Origin: PALSA-505 sp036267135
GTDB taxonomy: Bacteria; Actinomycetota; Actinomycetes; Streptosporangiales; Streptosporangiaceae
Assembly: GCA_036267135.1 (NCBI GenBank)
Contig: DATAWQ010000155.1
Location: forward strand, 1-64,000
Direction of reading: 5' to 3'
Length of the DNA stretch: 64,000 bases
In this document: positions 1 through 8,071 of the stretch, one piece after another
Layout: the number at the start of each line of letters is the position of its first letter
How positions within the stretch are numbered: position 1 is the stretch's first letter
Translations under genes and position numbers: made by a program
Notes under the pieces: generated by a model
What the model was told of the DNA's origin: nothing
Databases searched by the model: none
What the model saw: only the letters and a program-made list of their open reading frames with translations

Positions 1-1165
1 TACACAGGTTGAACTCGTAGAGATCGAGGGGTGACGTCGGCTGCTTGCGGGCGTATGACCGGGGTATGCGGTATGCGCAACGAGGCGGGTATACGCCCGC
101 CGAGCAGCAGCGGCGGGAGCGGCTGCGGCTGGAGGCTGCCGGGCGGTTCGCCCGCGGCGATGCGATTAACGAGATTGCCCGCGATCTGCGGGTCACACCG
201 GGGTCGGTGCGGCGGTGGCAGCGGGCCTGGCGGGACGGCGGGACGGAGGCGCTGCGGTCGCGGGGGCCGGTGTCGCGGGAGCGGCTCAGCCCGCAGCAGT
301 GGGCCCGGCTGGAAGCCGAGCTGCGGGAAGGGCCGCTGGTGCACGGGTTCGCCGGGGACCAGCGCTGGACGCTGGGCCGGATCAAGACGCTGATCGGCAA
401 GCTGTTCCACGTCGGCTACACCGTCGAGGGCACCTGGAAGCTGCTGCACCGGCATGGCTGGTCCTGCCAGGTGCCGGTGCGGCAGGCGATCGAGCGCGAC
501 GAGGCGGCGGTGGCCGTGTGGAAGGCCGAGGTGTGGCCGGATATAAAAGCACCGCACGCGACCTGGGTGCCTTCATCTGCTTCGAGGACGAGGCAGGGCA
601 GGGGCTGAGGCCGCCGAAGGGCCGCACCTGGGCGCCGCGCGGGGCCCGGCCGGTGCTGCGGGTGCGCGGCGCGGGCGGCGGCGGGTGTCCATCGCCGGGG
701 TGGTGTGCTACCGGCCCGGGGACCGGCCGCACCTGTTTTACAAGCTGCTGGTGTACCGCCGCCGCAAGGGCGAGGCCAAGGGCTTTGGCTGGGCTGACTA
801 CCGGGACCTGATCATCGCCACGCACCGGGCTTTGGACGCGCCGCTGGTGTGGTGCTGGGACAACCTCAATATCCACCTGGCGCCCGAGCTGGCGGGCTTC
901 GCCGCGGAGAACAGGGAATGGCTGCGGGTCTACCGGATGCCTGCTTATGCGCCGGATCTTAATCCGGCCGAGGGGATCTGGTCGCTGCTGAAGCGGGCTA
1001 TGGTCAGCTTCGCCGCCGCCGACCTGGATGGCCTGGTCCGCATCGTCAAGCGCAAGCTGAAGAAGATCCAGTACCGGCCGCACCTGATCGACGGCTGCCT
1101 CGTCCCGACCGGCCTGACCATCGAGCCATGGTGACCCCATGCACTACGAATTCAACTTGTGTGTA
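1..1165 (+). mobile_element. IS630-family insertion sequence
   Basis: The first bases (TACACAGGTTGAACTCGTAG) are mirrored, with mismatches, by the right end at about 1146-1165, which reads TACACACAAGTTGAATTCGT on the reverse strand. Both ends carry the TA dinucleotide that IS630/Tc1 elements target and duplicate. Between them lies a single transposase locus. The left end falls on base 1, so the flanking DNA cannot be checked. The internal gene is frameshifted, so autonomous movement is doubtful. Confidence 0.72.
45..1134 (+). pseudogene. IS630-family transposase, split over three frames
   Basis: Three consecutive frames together make one IS630 transposase. Frame one (from 45) has the N-terminal helix-turn-helix region and reads RDLRVTPGSVRRWQ. 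It passes by a -1 step at the A-run near 545-548 into a frame reading LGAFICFEDEAGQGLRPPKG, which carries the first catalytic Asp. A second -1 step at about 655-680 leads to the last frame, with the second Asp in VWCWDNLNIHL and the Glu in NPAEGIWSLLK. All three DDE residues are therefore present but not in one frame. The first shift sits on AAAAG, a plausible slippery site, and some IS families use programmed -1 frameshifting. The second is in a GC-rich run and looks like a mutation or sequencing error. Probably inactive. Confidence 0.75.
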
Positions 1166-1563
1166 GCAGCCTGGCGCGCTCGGGCTCGTACCTCGGCCCG
1201 CTCCACCGTCCATCAGGCGATCTTGAATCGCTGGTAACCCCGGAGCTGGACGGCGTGGAAGCCTAGTGTCGTGCCCGCCACGTGCCCGATCAGATGGTCG
1301 GTTAGAGACCGTCACGGTCACCCGCGGACAGACCGACAGGCCTGCATACCTGGATCGCAGCACGTCGTGGCTACGGCCGAGCATCCCTGATAAGGAAGTG
1401 ATCGAGGTTACGACGCTGGCCTCAGTCGGTGGTTACCGCTACGACCATTCGTCCTGCCGCACCCGCTTCCGGTCCTCGGTCGCTGGCGCTCCCTGCGGTC
1501 CAGGTCGGGCTTGCCCTCGGCCAGGCTGGTACTTGTTGATCTCGCTTTATCCCAGCCAAGTTC
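1166..1563. other. intergenic, no gene recognised
   Basis: About 400 bases between the IS630 right end and the HNH endonuclease. Short open frames exist on both strands, but none reads like a protein family. The stretch may hold the promoter of the endonuclease gene; no clear -35/-10 pair was seen. Confidence 0.4.
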
Positions 1564-2442
1564 GTGGTGTTGGCGTGGGACGCTGGTGTCGTGTTCGCCA
1601 GCGACGATATGGGCAGGCGTCTCGACGCCGAGTACTCCGTGGAGCAGGACGGCAATCTGCTGGCTCTTGTGCTGGAGAGCGCCAGCGGCAATGCCCCTTC
1701 GCGGCCCGCGCGTAACACCGACTACCGGCGTGCTCTGACTGTGCTGCTGGGCAGACTGCGGGGCTTCGAGGCTGTCTTGAAGGACGGGTTGGTTGACTCC
1801 GCTCTCACCAAGCGGCGCGGTATCCCAGAGTCGGATCGGCGGTTGTTCCAGGCACCGATCCGGCTCGCTGATGAGCCGGACATGGAACTCCTGCGCCGCA
1901 GGCTGACCTCCGCCCAGGGATCGATAGCGCAGGCACCAGAGGCCTCCAAGGGCGGTAACAGCACGAAGCGCATTCGCCTGCGCCTAGTCGTCCCAGGGTT
2001 CGCGCCAGACGACGCCGACCGCCTGGCCGTTGCGCTGTCGGCAGCCACCCCAGACGATCAGCCATACCGTTCCCCAGAGGAATCGCCACCGGGGAAGCCC
2101 TTCGCCGAAGGCGCAGTCACTCAGGTGACGGTGAACAAGTATGAGCGTGACCCTCGTGCGCGCCGGGCCTGCCTGGATCACTTCGGGTACCGGTGCAGCG
2201 TCTGCGATCTGGACTTTGAGGAACGGTACGGTGAGCTGGGCAGAGGGTTCATTCACGTTCACCACCTGAAAGAGCTGTCTGCTGTAGGCCCGGATTACCG
2301 GGTTGATCCCCGGGAAGATCTGCGGCCGGTGTGCCCGAACTGCCACGCGATGCTGCACAAGGTCAGTCCGGCGATGCCCGTGGAAGAACTGAGGCGAAGG
2401 CTACGCATCCCCCGTAGCCCACCGACACCAAGCCCCACCTAG
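1564..2442 (+). CDS. HNH endonuclease, McrA-like
   Basis: A 292-residue protein. The C-terminal third has the HNH/treble-clef pattern: CSVC, then FIHVHHLKELS with the catalytic His, then DLRPVCPNCHAMLH with the second Cys pair and the last His. This is the arrangement of McrA-like modification-dependent (type IV) nucleases, which cut DNA carrying modified bases. The first ~180 residues are unassigned and could be the DNA-recognition part. GTG at 1564 is the first usable start after an in-frame stop at 1537-1539; no strong ribosome-binding site is visible. It lies between an IS and an attachment-site-like tRNA scar, so it was probably acquired with an element. A role in defence against foreign or methylated DNA is inferred from family and context. 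Confidence 0.75.
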   Translation: MVLAWDAGVVFASDDMGRRLDAEYSVEQDGNLLALVLESASGNAPSRPARNTDYRRALTVLLGRLRGFEAVLKDGLVDSALTKRRGIPESDRRLFQAPIRLADEPDMELLRRRLTSAQGSIAQAPEASKGGNSTKRIRLRLVVPGFAPDDADRLAVALSAATPDDQPYRSPEESPPGKPFAEGAVTQVTVNKYERDPRARRACLDHFGYRCSVCDLDFEERYGELGRGFIHVHHLKELSAVGPDYRVDPREDLRPVCPNCHAMLHKVSPAMPVEELRRRLRIPRSPPTPSPT

Positions 2443-3264
2443 CCGCACGGTTCTCCGACCTACCCACGGGTTGCAGTTTGGGTTGCAGTTCACCGTCGTC
2501 CAGACCGGTCCAAGAGCGACCGCCTGAGAACGTTGGTCCAGGTTGAACCGATCTGGACAGGGGTGACCCGAGCTGCTAATGCGGTTTGGGTCCTGCCCAT
2601 CCGGGGGTTCAAATCCCCGAGCCTCCGCTCTCTGACCAGGGATTTTGTCTGGAAGCGGTTCCAGGCAGCAACCTCTGGAGTGTCCTTTTTGGGTTCTGGT
2701 GTGCACATGGTGTGCACACCAGGTCACCCGGACATCGCGGTAATCGGTTCCAACCGGTCAATCTGACCCTCTGGGCTACTGGAATATACCCTTTTCAATA
2801 ATTGTGGGCGTTATGAGTCTCCACGGCATCGCGGCGTCAATGCGGTTAGGGGTTTGCGGCTTTCAGTTCAAGATCATGGAGCGTGTATCAGGTCACGTTA
2901 CGAGGTGATCAACATCTCGGATCGAGACATTGAAGGCCCCGTCTCAGGCCGGTACATTCCGGCGAACGGTTGCGCGGGGACTGGCGGGTGGGAGAGCGGA
3001 CGCGAGCTGCACGTGACGTCGGTCTGAGGTGCTGGCTCGGCTCCTTCGAGAGAACCCCCACACTCCCCTTCCTGCATCGGGTCCGAACCTGTTGGTGCCT
3101 GACTCTGGCAAGTTGGCTGCTTAGTTCCAGAAGATTGATGGGCCTGCTCCATGGTGGTGGTCCTTGCGGTGACTGGCGCATTCCTTCGATGCGTTGGGAC
3201 TGTCGAACCACCTCGGTGACGGTGGCGGTGGTTGAATCGACGCCATCTCCACGGGTGAGACTTG
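2443..3264. other. non-coding stretch with tRNA remnant
   Basis: More than 800 bases without a convincing gene between the HNH endonuclease and the toxin-antitoxin pair. It contains the 3' tRNA-Ser fragment listed separately. Open frames here look like chance frames, with no conserved motif on either strand. Base composition is lower in GC than the rest of the window, as expected for acquired DNA. Confidence 0.5.
2566..2627 (+). other. 3' fragment of tRNA-Ser(GCT), candidate att site
   Basis: The stretch reads like the 3' two thirds of a tRNA-Ser: an anticodon loop CTGCTAA with anticodon GCT, a variable arm, a T arm with loop TTCAAAT flanked by G and C runs, and a 3' acceptor strand AGCCTCC followed by G. 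No matching 5' half (acceptor GGAGGCT and D arm) lies upstream, and the anticodon and T stems have mismatches. It is therefore a remnant and not a working tRNA. Integrative elements of actinomycetes commonly recombine in tRNA 3' ends and leave such copies. Which side the element lay on cannot be told from this window. Confidence 0.55.
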
Positions 3265-3283
3265 ATACCAAGCGTGGTATTAT
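3265..3283 (+). promoter_or_regulatory. toxin-antitoxin promoter and operator
   Basis: A perfect 6-bp inverted repeat, ATACCA-agcg-TGGTAT (3265-3280), overlaps a -10-like TATTAT (3278-3283). The -10 lies only 6 bases before the GTG at 3290, which would make the mRNA leaderless. The palindrome is well placed for autorepression by the antitoxin below, as is usual for type II systems. Confidence 0.55.
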
Positions 3284-3289
3284 CTGGAC

Positions 3290-3616
3290 GTGCACGAAGT
3301 CCGGTATCACCTAGCTGCCGAAGCGGAACTTGATGACATCCCTGCACGCGAGCAAGCGGCCGTCCGCAACGCCGAGGACAAACTGAAATCCCTTGGCAAC
3401 ACACTCGGCTATCCGTATAGCAGTGCCGTGAAGGGCGCGGATAACCTGCGGGAATTGCGCCCGCGGTCGGGCAACAGCCCATGGCGTGCGCTCTATCGCC
3501 AGGTGGGAGAGGTCTTCGTCATAGCCGCGATCAGCCCTGAAGCGCAGCATGACAAGCGTGGGTTCGACCGGGCCTGCCGAGATGCAGAAGACAGGCTGAC
3601 AGAAGTGGAGGAATGA
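3290..3616 (+). CDS. RelE/HigB-type toxin (Gp49-like)
   Basis: A 108-residue protein of the RelE/ParE/HigB superfamily; Gp49-like members are usually about 100-120 residues. The core reads LRELRPRSGNSPWRALYR followed by the hydrophobic strand VFVIAAISPEAQ, with the Arg/Lys-rich pattern of ribosome-dependent mRNA interferases. GTG at 3290 follows the operator directly. Its stop overlaps the antitoxin start (ATGA-type junction at 3613-3616), so the two are co-translated. Toxin-before-antitoxin order is typical of higBA. The predicted activity, mRNA cleavage at the ribosome, is inferred from the family. Confidence 0.82.
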   Translation: MHEVRYHLAAEAELDDIPAREQAAVRNAEDKLKSLGNTLGYPYSSAVKGADNLRELRPRSGNSPWRALYRQVGEVFVIAAISPEAQHDKRGFDRACRDAEDRLTEVEE

Positions 3617-3987
3617 TCATGGTGAAGCTGTCAGAACTTCCTACAGGCGATGAGATTCACGAGCGGCATATGCGCGAGCCGGAGTACGCCCGCGAGATCG
3701 AGCGGACCCGGTTCGCCAATGAGGTCGCCCTCGCAGTCCTGAAGTATCGCGCCGAGCACGGCCTGACCCAGACCGGCCTGGCACGCATGCTCGGGATGCG
3801 CCAGCCGCACATCGCACGCTTGGAGGCGGCCGATCATGAGCCGTCCCTGGCGATGCTGGCGCGGCTGTCGAAGATGCTGGGGATCGACTTCAGTATCGAC
3901 ATCACACCGGACAGGCTCGAGTTGCGGACCCGGCGCCACAAAGGATCCCGGCCGCTGACGCTGCGCGGCGAGAAGGTGAACGCATAG
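3613..3987 (+). CDS. HigA-type antitoxin, HTH protein
   Basis: A 124-residue protein with one helix-turn-helix (Cro/C1/XRE) domain at about residues 40-95, containing GLTQTGLARMLGMRQPHIAR followed by the recognition-helix exit LEAADHEPSLAMLARL. The N-terminal ~35 residues (acidic, reading HERHMREPEYAREIE) probably contact the toxin, as in other HigA proteins. The basic C-terminal tail is unassigned. It overlaps the toxin gene by 4 bases, and likely represses the operon through the palindrome at 3265-3280. The first two possible starts, ATG at 3613 and 3619, are both plausible. Confidence 0.82.
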   Translation: MIMVKLSELPTGDEIHERHMREPEYAREIERTRFANEVALAVLKYRAEHGLTQTGLARMLGMRQPHIARLEAADHEPSLAMLARLSKMLGIDFSIDITPDRLELRTRRHKGSRPLTLRGEKVNA

Positions 3988-4141
3988 AGTGACATTCGAA
4001 GGCATGACGGGCCGCGTCGAAAGCAACTCGCAGGTGGTCATGCAAGGCCTCTTCCTGAGGCGCTGATGTACCTGATAGGTGAATAGCCCTCAGTCCGGTA
4101 GGCGGCAGCACCCGGCGAAGCCTGGAATCTGGGTTGGGTTG

Positions 4142-4279
4142 TCAAGCGGCTGGCTGGAGGCTGACCTGGTGGCCGAGGGCTTCGAGTTTGGCGATCAGGC
4201 GGTGGGTTTCCCGTTCGGGGTCCAGGCGGTGGGTGAAGTAACCGGTGCCGAGCTCGCCGTAGGGTTTCCGGCGGCCAGG
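4142..4279 (-). pseudogene. transposase C-terminal remnant
   Basis: On the minus strand the frame reads GELGTGYFTHRLDPERETHR, then LIAKLEALGHQVSLQPAA and a stop. Such a tail, a basic segment followed by L-EALGH-V-L-PAA, resembles the C-terminus of actinobacterial transposases. No catalytic domain is found upstream in the same frame, so only the last ~45 codons survive. The IS family cannot be named from this much sequence. Confidence 0.45.
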
Positions 4280-4478
4280 TCGCGGGCACTGGACCGGGGA
4301 TTGCGGAGGTCGTGCGCGTACGCCTCCATCATGTTGACGACGGATGGCGTTATCTCATGACAGTGCTGGAGGATGAGCAGTTCCGCTGGCTCGCTGAACA
4401 GCCGGACAATCTGGTCTCCCGGCTTGCCGAGTGCCCTGACCGTCATCGGGTGCGGGTATCCGGGTCCCTTGAAGAGCC

Positions 4479-4883
4479 ATGCGCTGGATATTTGCCGCCC
4501 ACGAGCGAACACTCGTCTTCGATGAATGACCTGATTCCGATGAAGGCTGGACGAATCTCGATCCTCGCTTCGCTGAGGTCCGTGATGGTCCCAATCAGGT
4601 GGACACGCCTGCACCCGGTGAGGCTTCCGGCGGCGGAGGCGCTTGCCGTCCTCGCGGAGTTGAAGCTGCCCGCGAGGAGGAGCGGTTCATCGGCGTCAAT
4701 CGCGGCCGCGAAGTCAATGGGCCTGACGCCGGGCGCATCGCGGTCCCTGGCGCGCTGGAAGGTGAGCTCCTGCTCAATGCCCACGACCCGTCCTACATGG
4801 ATGGCCTGTTCATGCGCGCTCTTCAACAGTTCGCTGATTCCCAGCACCGGGAGCGCCTCCGCCAGTGCTCCAGCAAGGAGTAG
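4479..4883 (+). pseudogene. decayed gene of unknown function
   Basis: The frame from ATG 4479 reads protein-like (MRWIFAAHERTLVFDE), meets a TGA at 4527-4529, then continues as PDSDEGWTNLDPRFAEVRDG and, near the end, as LNAHDPSYMDGLFMRALQQF. The TGA may be a mutated Trp codon. I recognise no family. The surroundings (transposase remnant before it, primase-helicase remnant after it) suggest a dying accessory gene. Confidence 0.3.
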
Positions 4884-5309
4884 GGCGCCGCTGCCTGGGG
4901 GTTGTCCCTGCTAAGTTAGCCACCAATGTCATCGTGGATGCCGTGCGCTGCGGTCCGATGAGGGCCTGTACCTGCTCTTGGTGCACGAAATAGGGCTCCA
5001 GCGCTATCCGTGTCATCGGCAGTTCCATCCTTTCGTTCAGGGAGACGCTCTGCGGACTTCCCTGCAAGAAGCCGCTGCTTGTGGCGATGTGCATTGGAGG
5101 GAATTGCGGGCCTGGTTCACGGAAGGTGCTTGAGCAGGCGAAGGAACTCATCGACGCCCTGCAGCCTGTCGGGGACCCCGCGGCTTTCTCCGCAGCGGCT
5201 GAAACAGATCCTGGACGAACTCGATCCGCTCAAAGCCGGGCCGAGCCCGACCAGCCCGGCCCTGCCACCGCGGCCCCGGCGGGGCGGGCTCGGCCAGGCC
5301 CCCGAGACG
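4884..5309. other. no convincing gene
   Basis: About 425 bases between two gene remnants. A minus-strand frame starting near 5039 with an AAAGGATG ribosome-binding-like sequence reads MELPMTRIALEPYFVHQEQV and then degenerates into low-complexity sequence; it may be the start of a broken gene. Nothing else is supported. Confidence 0.3.
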
Positions 5310-5570
5310 GTGCAGGCTGTCGCGGGTCCGATGCTGCGCATGGCCACCACAGGCCTGCCGTCACAGTTGGCCGCTGCGCTGAAGCACGCCGCCTCGTTCC
5401 ACAACCCGGAGTTCTACCGGCGGCAGAACCAGCGATTCACCACCTTCTTCACCCCCGCGGCTGGTGTGCTGCTTCGACGACACCGACCCCGGCTGGCTCG
5501 CGATGCCACGCGGCCTGCGGGATGAGGCCGCCACACTCGTAGCCGCCGTCGGCGGGACACTCAAGATCCG
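5310..5570 (+). pseudogene. TOTE-type primase-helicase fragment, frameshifted
   Basis: Two adjacent frames read GLPSQLAAALKHAASFHNPE / FYRRQNQRFTTFFTP and then LVCCFDDTDPGWLAMPRGL / RDEAATLVAAVGGTLKI, with a one-base shift near 5455-5462. The pattern L-ASF-NPEFY--Q--R--T--TPR----C------LA-PRGL-D is what I know from the linker between the archaeo-eukaryotic primase and helicase parts of TOTE conflict-system proteins. Only about 85 residues of a protein normally well over 700 remain. The match is from memory of the family and needs a profile search. Confidence 0.5.
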
Positions 5571-5622
5571 GCCAGCGCGGCGGTCACGGCCCTGGCGGTT
5601 CTGGGACTGGGCCAGATCGTCT

Positions 5623-5766
5623 GGGTACGAACGTCTGTGGGCCACGGTCTGGGAGTGGAACACCGCTGCTCGCCGTGTGCTGGCCAAGGCCGGGTTCACC
5701 GAAACCGGGCGGAATGAACTGGACGCGGTCTACGGGAGCAACCTGTTCACCACGAGACGGCTCTGA
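5623..5766 (+). pseudogene. GNAT acetyltransferase C-terminal fragment
   Basis: The last 47 codons of the open frame read ERLWATVWEWNTAARRVLAK, then AGFTETGRNELDAVYGSNLF. This is the end of a GNAT N-acetyltransferase: the N-x-A/S-R-V-L-K-GF motif of the last acetyl-CoA-binding part followed by the final strand. The acetyl-CoA P-loop region (Q/R-x-x-G-x-G/A) is missing, and upstream the frame runs into the primase-helicase fragment, so this is an accidental join of two remnants. Confidence 0.6.
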
Positions 5767-5804
5767 CTCCGGCTGCGCGCGAGACGGTTTCGTTGCGGCC
5801 GGTG

Positions 5805-7253
5805 TCAGCCGTGTGTCTGCTGGGCGTGTTTGGGGAGGAGGCCCACCAGCAGCAGTGTCAGGAGGTAGAGGGCGGCGGCGATGGCGAAGACGAGTTCTGC
5901 GGCGGCGAAGTAGGAGTGGACGGACGGGTGGCCGGCCCGGGCAAAGAACACTGTGCCGAGGGCGGCCACGCCGATGGCGGCGGCGAATTGCTGGACGGCG
6001 TTGAGCATGCCTACGCCGGTTCCGACTTCGCCGGTGGTGGCATCGCCGAGGATGAAATCGACCAGCGGGACGAACACCAGCCCGGCGCCGAAGCCGGTGA
6101 TGAGCAGCGCGGGCGCCAGCTTCCAGACGGTGATGCCGGTGCCCCAGTGGGCGATGGACCACCACAGGGCCAGCAGGCCGATGATGGCGATGGACAGCCC
6201 CAGGTGCAGGCTGGCCCGTCCCAGCTTCTCGGCGAGCACGGCGCCGGCGAGCAGGACGGCGACGGCGGTGCCGAGGGCCCAGGGGATCAGCGTGAAGCCG
6301 GTGTGCAGCGGGGTCCAGTGCATGCCCAGCTGCAGCAGCAGGTTGATGACGAGGACGAACGCGCTGAGTGAGGCGTAGAACCCGGCCACGACCATCAGGC
6401 CGACGACGAAGCTGCGCTTGCGGAACAGCGACGGGGTGATGACCGGGTGCGGGCTGTGCCGTTCGGAGATGACGAACAGTGCGAGCAGGATGACCGCGGC
6501 GGCCATCATGACGTAGGTCCAGGCGGGCCATCCGAGGTCGCGTCCCTGGATGAGTGGGATGATGAGCAGGGCCGAGGCCGCGGTGAGCAGGCCGACGCCG
6601 GTGAGATCGAGGCGGGCGGCCGGGTCCTCTCCGCCACGGTGGGGCAGGACGCGCCAGCCGAGCGCTCCGGCGACGAGGCCGAACGGGATGTTGATCAGGA
6701 AGATGGAGCGCCACTGGCTGCCGAACAGGTCCAGGTGGAGCAGCCAGCCGGCCAGGATGGGCCCGGCCACGGTGGTGAGGCCCATCAGCGGGCCGACCGG
6801 GATCAGGGCCTTGCGCAGGTGCTGGGGCGGGAACACGACCTTCATCAGGGCCATGCCCTGCGGGATCATGACCGACCCGAACAGGCCCTGCAGTGTGCGG
6901 GCGACGATCAGGAACACGACATTGGGGGCGAGACCGCAGGCCAGCGAGGCCAGGGTGAAGCCGGTCATGCCGAGCAGGAACAGCCGGCGGCGGCCGAGCA
7001 GATCTCCGAGCCGGCCCGAGGTGACTAGGCCGAGCGCGAAGGCGGCGGTGTAGGCGCTCAGCACCCACTGCACCGTCACCTGGCCGCCGCCGAGGTCGGC
7101 GCGGATGGACGGGCCGGCCAGGTTGGCGACGCTGGAGTCGATCAGATCCATCAGGTCGGCGATGATCACGACCACCAGGACGAGCCACGCGGTGCGCAGC
7201 GGCAGCGTGCTGGTGGGCGCTTCGGATAGGCGCTGGTCAATGGACACGAACAC
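5805..7253 (-). CDS. MFS drug exporter, DHA2/QacA type
   Basis: A 482-residue protein with about 13-14 hydrophobic segments, the usual size of DHA2 (14-TM) proton-driven drug exporters. Family motifs are visible: motif A as GRLGDLLGRRRLFLLG after TM2, the LDxT-like position in TM1 (DLMDLIDSSVANLA), and motif C-like glycine-rich sequence in TM5 (PLMGLTTVAGPILAGWLL). It is transcribed divergently from a TetR gene with four palindromes between, so it is very likely that regulator's target. GTG at 7253 is used here; GTG at 7247 is an alternative and would free the first palindrome. Substrate unknown. Confidence 0.88.
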   Translation of the reverse strand: MFVSIDQRLSEAPTSTLPLRTAWLVLVVVIIADLMDLIDSSVANLAGPSIRADLGGGQVTVQWVLSAYTAAFALGLVTSGRLGDLLGRRRLFLLGMTGFTLASLACGLAPNVVFLIVARTLQGLFGSVMIPQGMALMKVVFPPQHLRKALIPVGPLMGLTTVAGPILAGWLLHLDLFGSQWRSIFLINIPFGLVAGALGWRVLPHRGGEDPAARLDLTGVGLLTAASALLIIPLIQGRDLGWPAWTYVMMAAAVILLALFVISERHSPHPVITPSLFRKRSFVVGLMVVAGFYASLSAFVLVINLLLQLGMHWTPLHTGFTLIPWALGTAVAVLLAGAVLAEKLGRASLHLGLSIAIIGLLALWWSIAHWGTGITVWKLAPALLITGFGAGLVFVPLVDFILGDATTGEVGTGVGMLNAVQQFAAAIGVAALGTVFFARAGHPSVHSYFAAAELVFAIAAALYLLTLLLVGLLPKHAQQTHG

Positions 7254-7319
7254 TGTTCTATCTCAGAGCATTGTTCTAGTCAATACGAACAGTGTTCTCT
7301 GTGATATAGAACACTGTTC
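7248..7319. promoter_or_regulatory. four-site operator between MFS and TetR genes
   Basis: Four copies of an 11-bp palindrome: GAACACTGTTC (7248-7258), GAGCATTGTTC (7266-7276, degenerate), GAACAGTGTTC (7287-7297) and GAACACTGTTC (7309-7319). Start-to-start spacings are 18, 21 and 22 bases, close to two helical turns, so repressor dimers would bind on one face. The last site lies just before a -10-like TATACT (7322-7327), seven bases from the TetR ATG, which suggests a leaderless autoregulated transcript. Confidence 0.8.
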
Positions 7320-7333
7320 GCTATACTGCCCGC

Positions 7334-8071
7334 ATGTCACCGACCCCGCAGCAACGGCGCGCCGCGCGGCACCAGCAGGCCGGCGCAGGCGCAGGCACTC
7401 CCGCGGCCCGGCGCGGCCCGTCCGGGGGCACCAAGAAGCCGATCACGGTCGAGGCCATCGTTAGCACCGCATTCGGCATCGTGGAAACAGAGGGATACGA
7501 AGCCCTGACGATGCGGCGAGTGGCGACGGCCCTGGAGACCGGCCCGTCGTCGCTCTACGCTCACGTGGTCAACAAAGAGGACCTGGATGAGCTGCTCATC
7601 GGCCGTCTGTGCGCCGCCATCGATCTGCCCCAGCCGGACCCCGCCACCTGGCGGCAGCAGATCATCGGCGTCTGTGCTCAGCTGCGCGACCAGTACCTGC
7701 GTTATCCCGGTATCTCCCGGGCGGCCTTCGCCGTCGCTCCGTCCAATCTGGACACGCTGCGCGTCGGTGAGGGCATGCTCGCCATCATGCTCGCCGGAGG
7801 CGTCAATCCGCGGGCCGCCGCCTGGGCGATCGACTCGCTGACGCTGTACGTTAACGCCTACAGCCTCGAAGTCTCCCTGCTGGACACACAGCCCGCCCAC
7901 GATGAGGACGGCTGGGTCGTCAGCCGCGCCGAACTGCTACGCCGATTCGCCGCGTTGCCCGGCACCTTCCCGCAGACCAAGCGCTACGCCGCCGAGCTGA
8001 CCGCCGGAACCGGCCACGACCGCTTCGCCTTCACCGTAGGCCTGATGATCGACGGTCTCACCCACCGCTAG
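7334..8071 (+). CDS. TetR-family repressor
   Basis: A 245-residue TetR-type regulator. After a ~35-residue Ala/Gly/Arg-rich N-terminal extension comes the HTH at about residues 37-82: ITVEAIVSTAFGIVETEGYE, then LTMRRVATALETGPSSLYAH. The rest is the all-helical ligand-binding domain (TetR_C-like) with MLAIMLAGGVNPRAAAWAID in its middle. ATG at 7334 follows a -10-like TATACT directly. It is divergent from the MFS exporter and most likely represses both genes until an exported drug binds. Its last 14 bases overlap the convergent dioxygenase-like gene. The ligand cannot be read from the sequence. Confidence 0.88.
   Translation: MSPTPQQRRAARHQQAGAGAGTPAARRGPSGGTKKPITVEAIVSTAFGIVETEGYEALTMRRVATALETGPSSLYAHVVNKEDLDELLIGRLCAAIDLPQPDPATWRQQIIGVCAQLRDQYLRYPGISRAAFAVAPSNLDTLRVGEGMLAIMLAGGVNPRAAAWAIDSLTLYVNAYSLEVSLLDTQPAHDEDGWVVSRAELLRRFAALPGTFPQTKRYAAELTAGTGHDRFAFTVGLMIDGLTHR

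Noticed and set aside
2566..2627. Functional tRNA-Ser(GCT)
   Set aside because: The 5' acceptor strand and D arm are missing, and the anticodon and T stems have mismatches.
5310..5570. Intact TOTE conflict system
   Set aside because: Only ~85 residues of a linker region remain, split by a frameshift; no nuclease, helicase core or partner genes.
5584..7188. Long open frame inside the MFS exporter (534 codons, same strand, other frame)
   Set aside because: Shadow frame rich in Arg/Pro/His, typical of alternative frames in high-GC genes; the 5805-7253 frame has the MFS motifs and helices.
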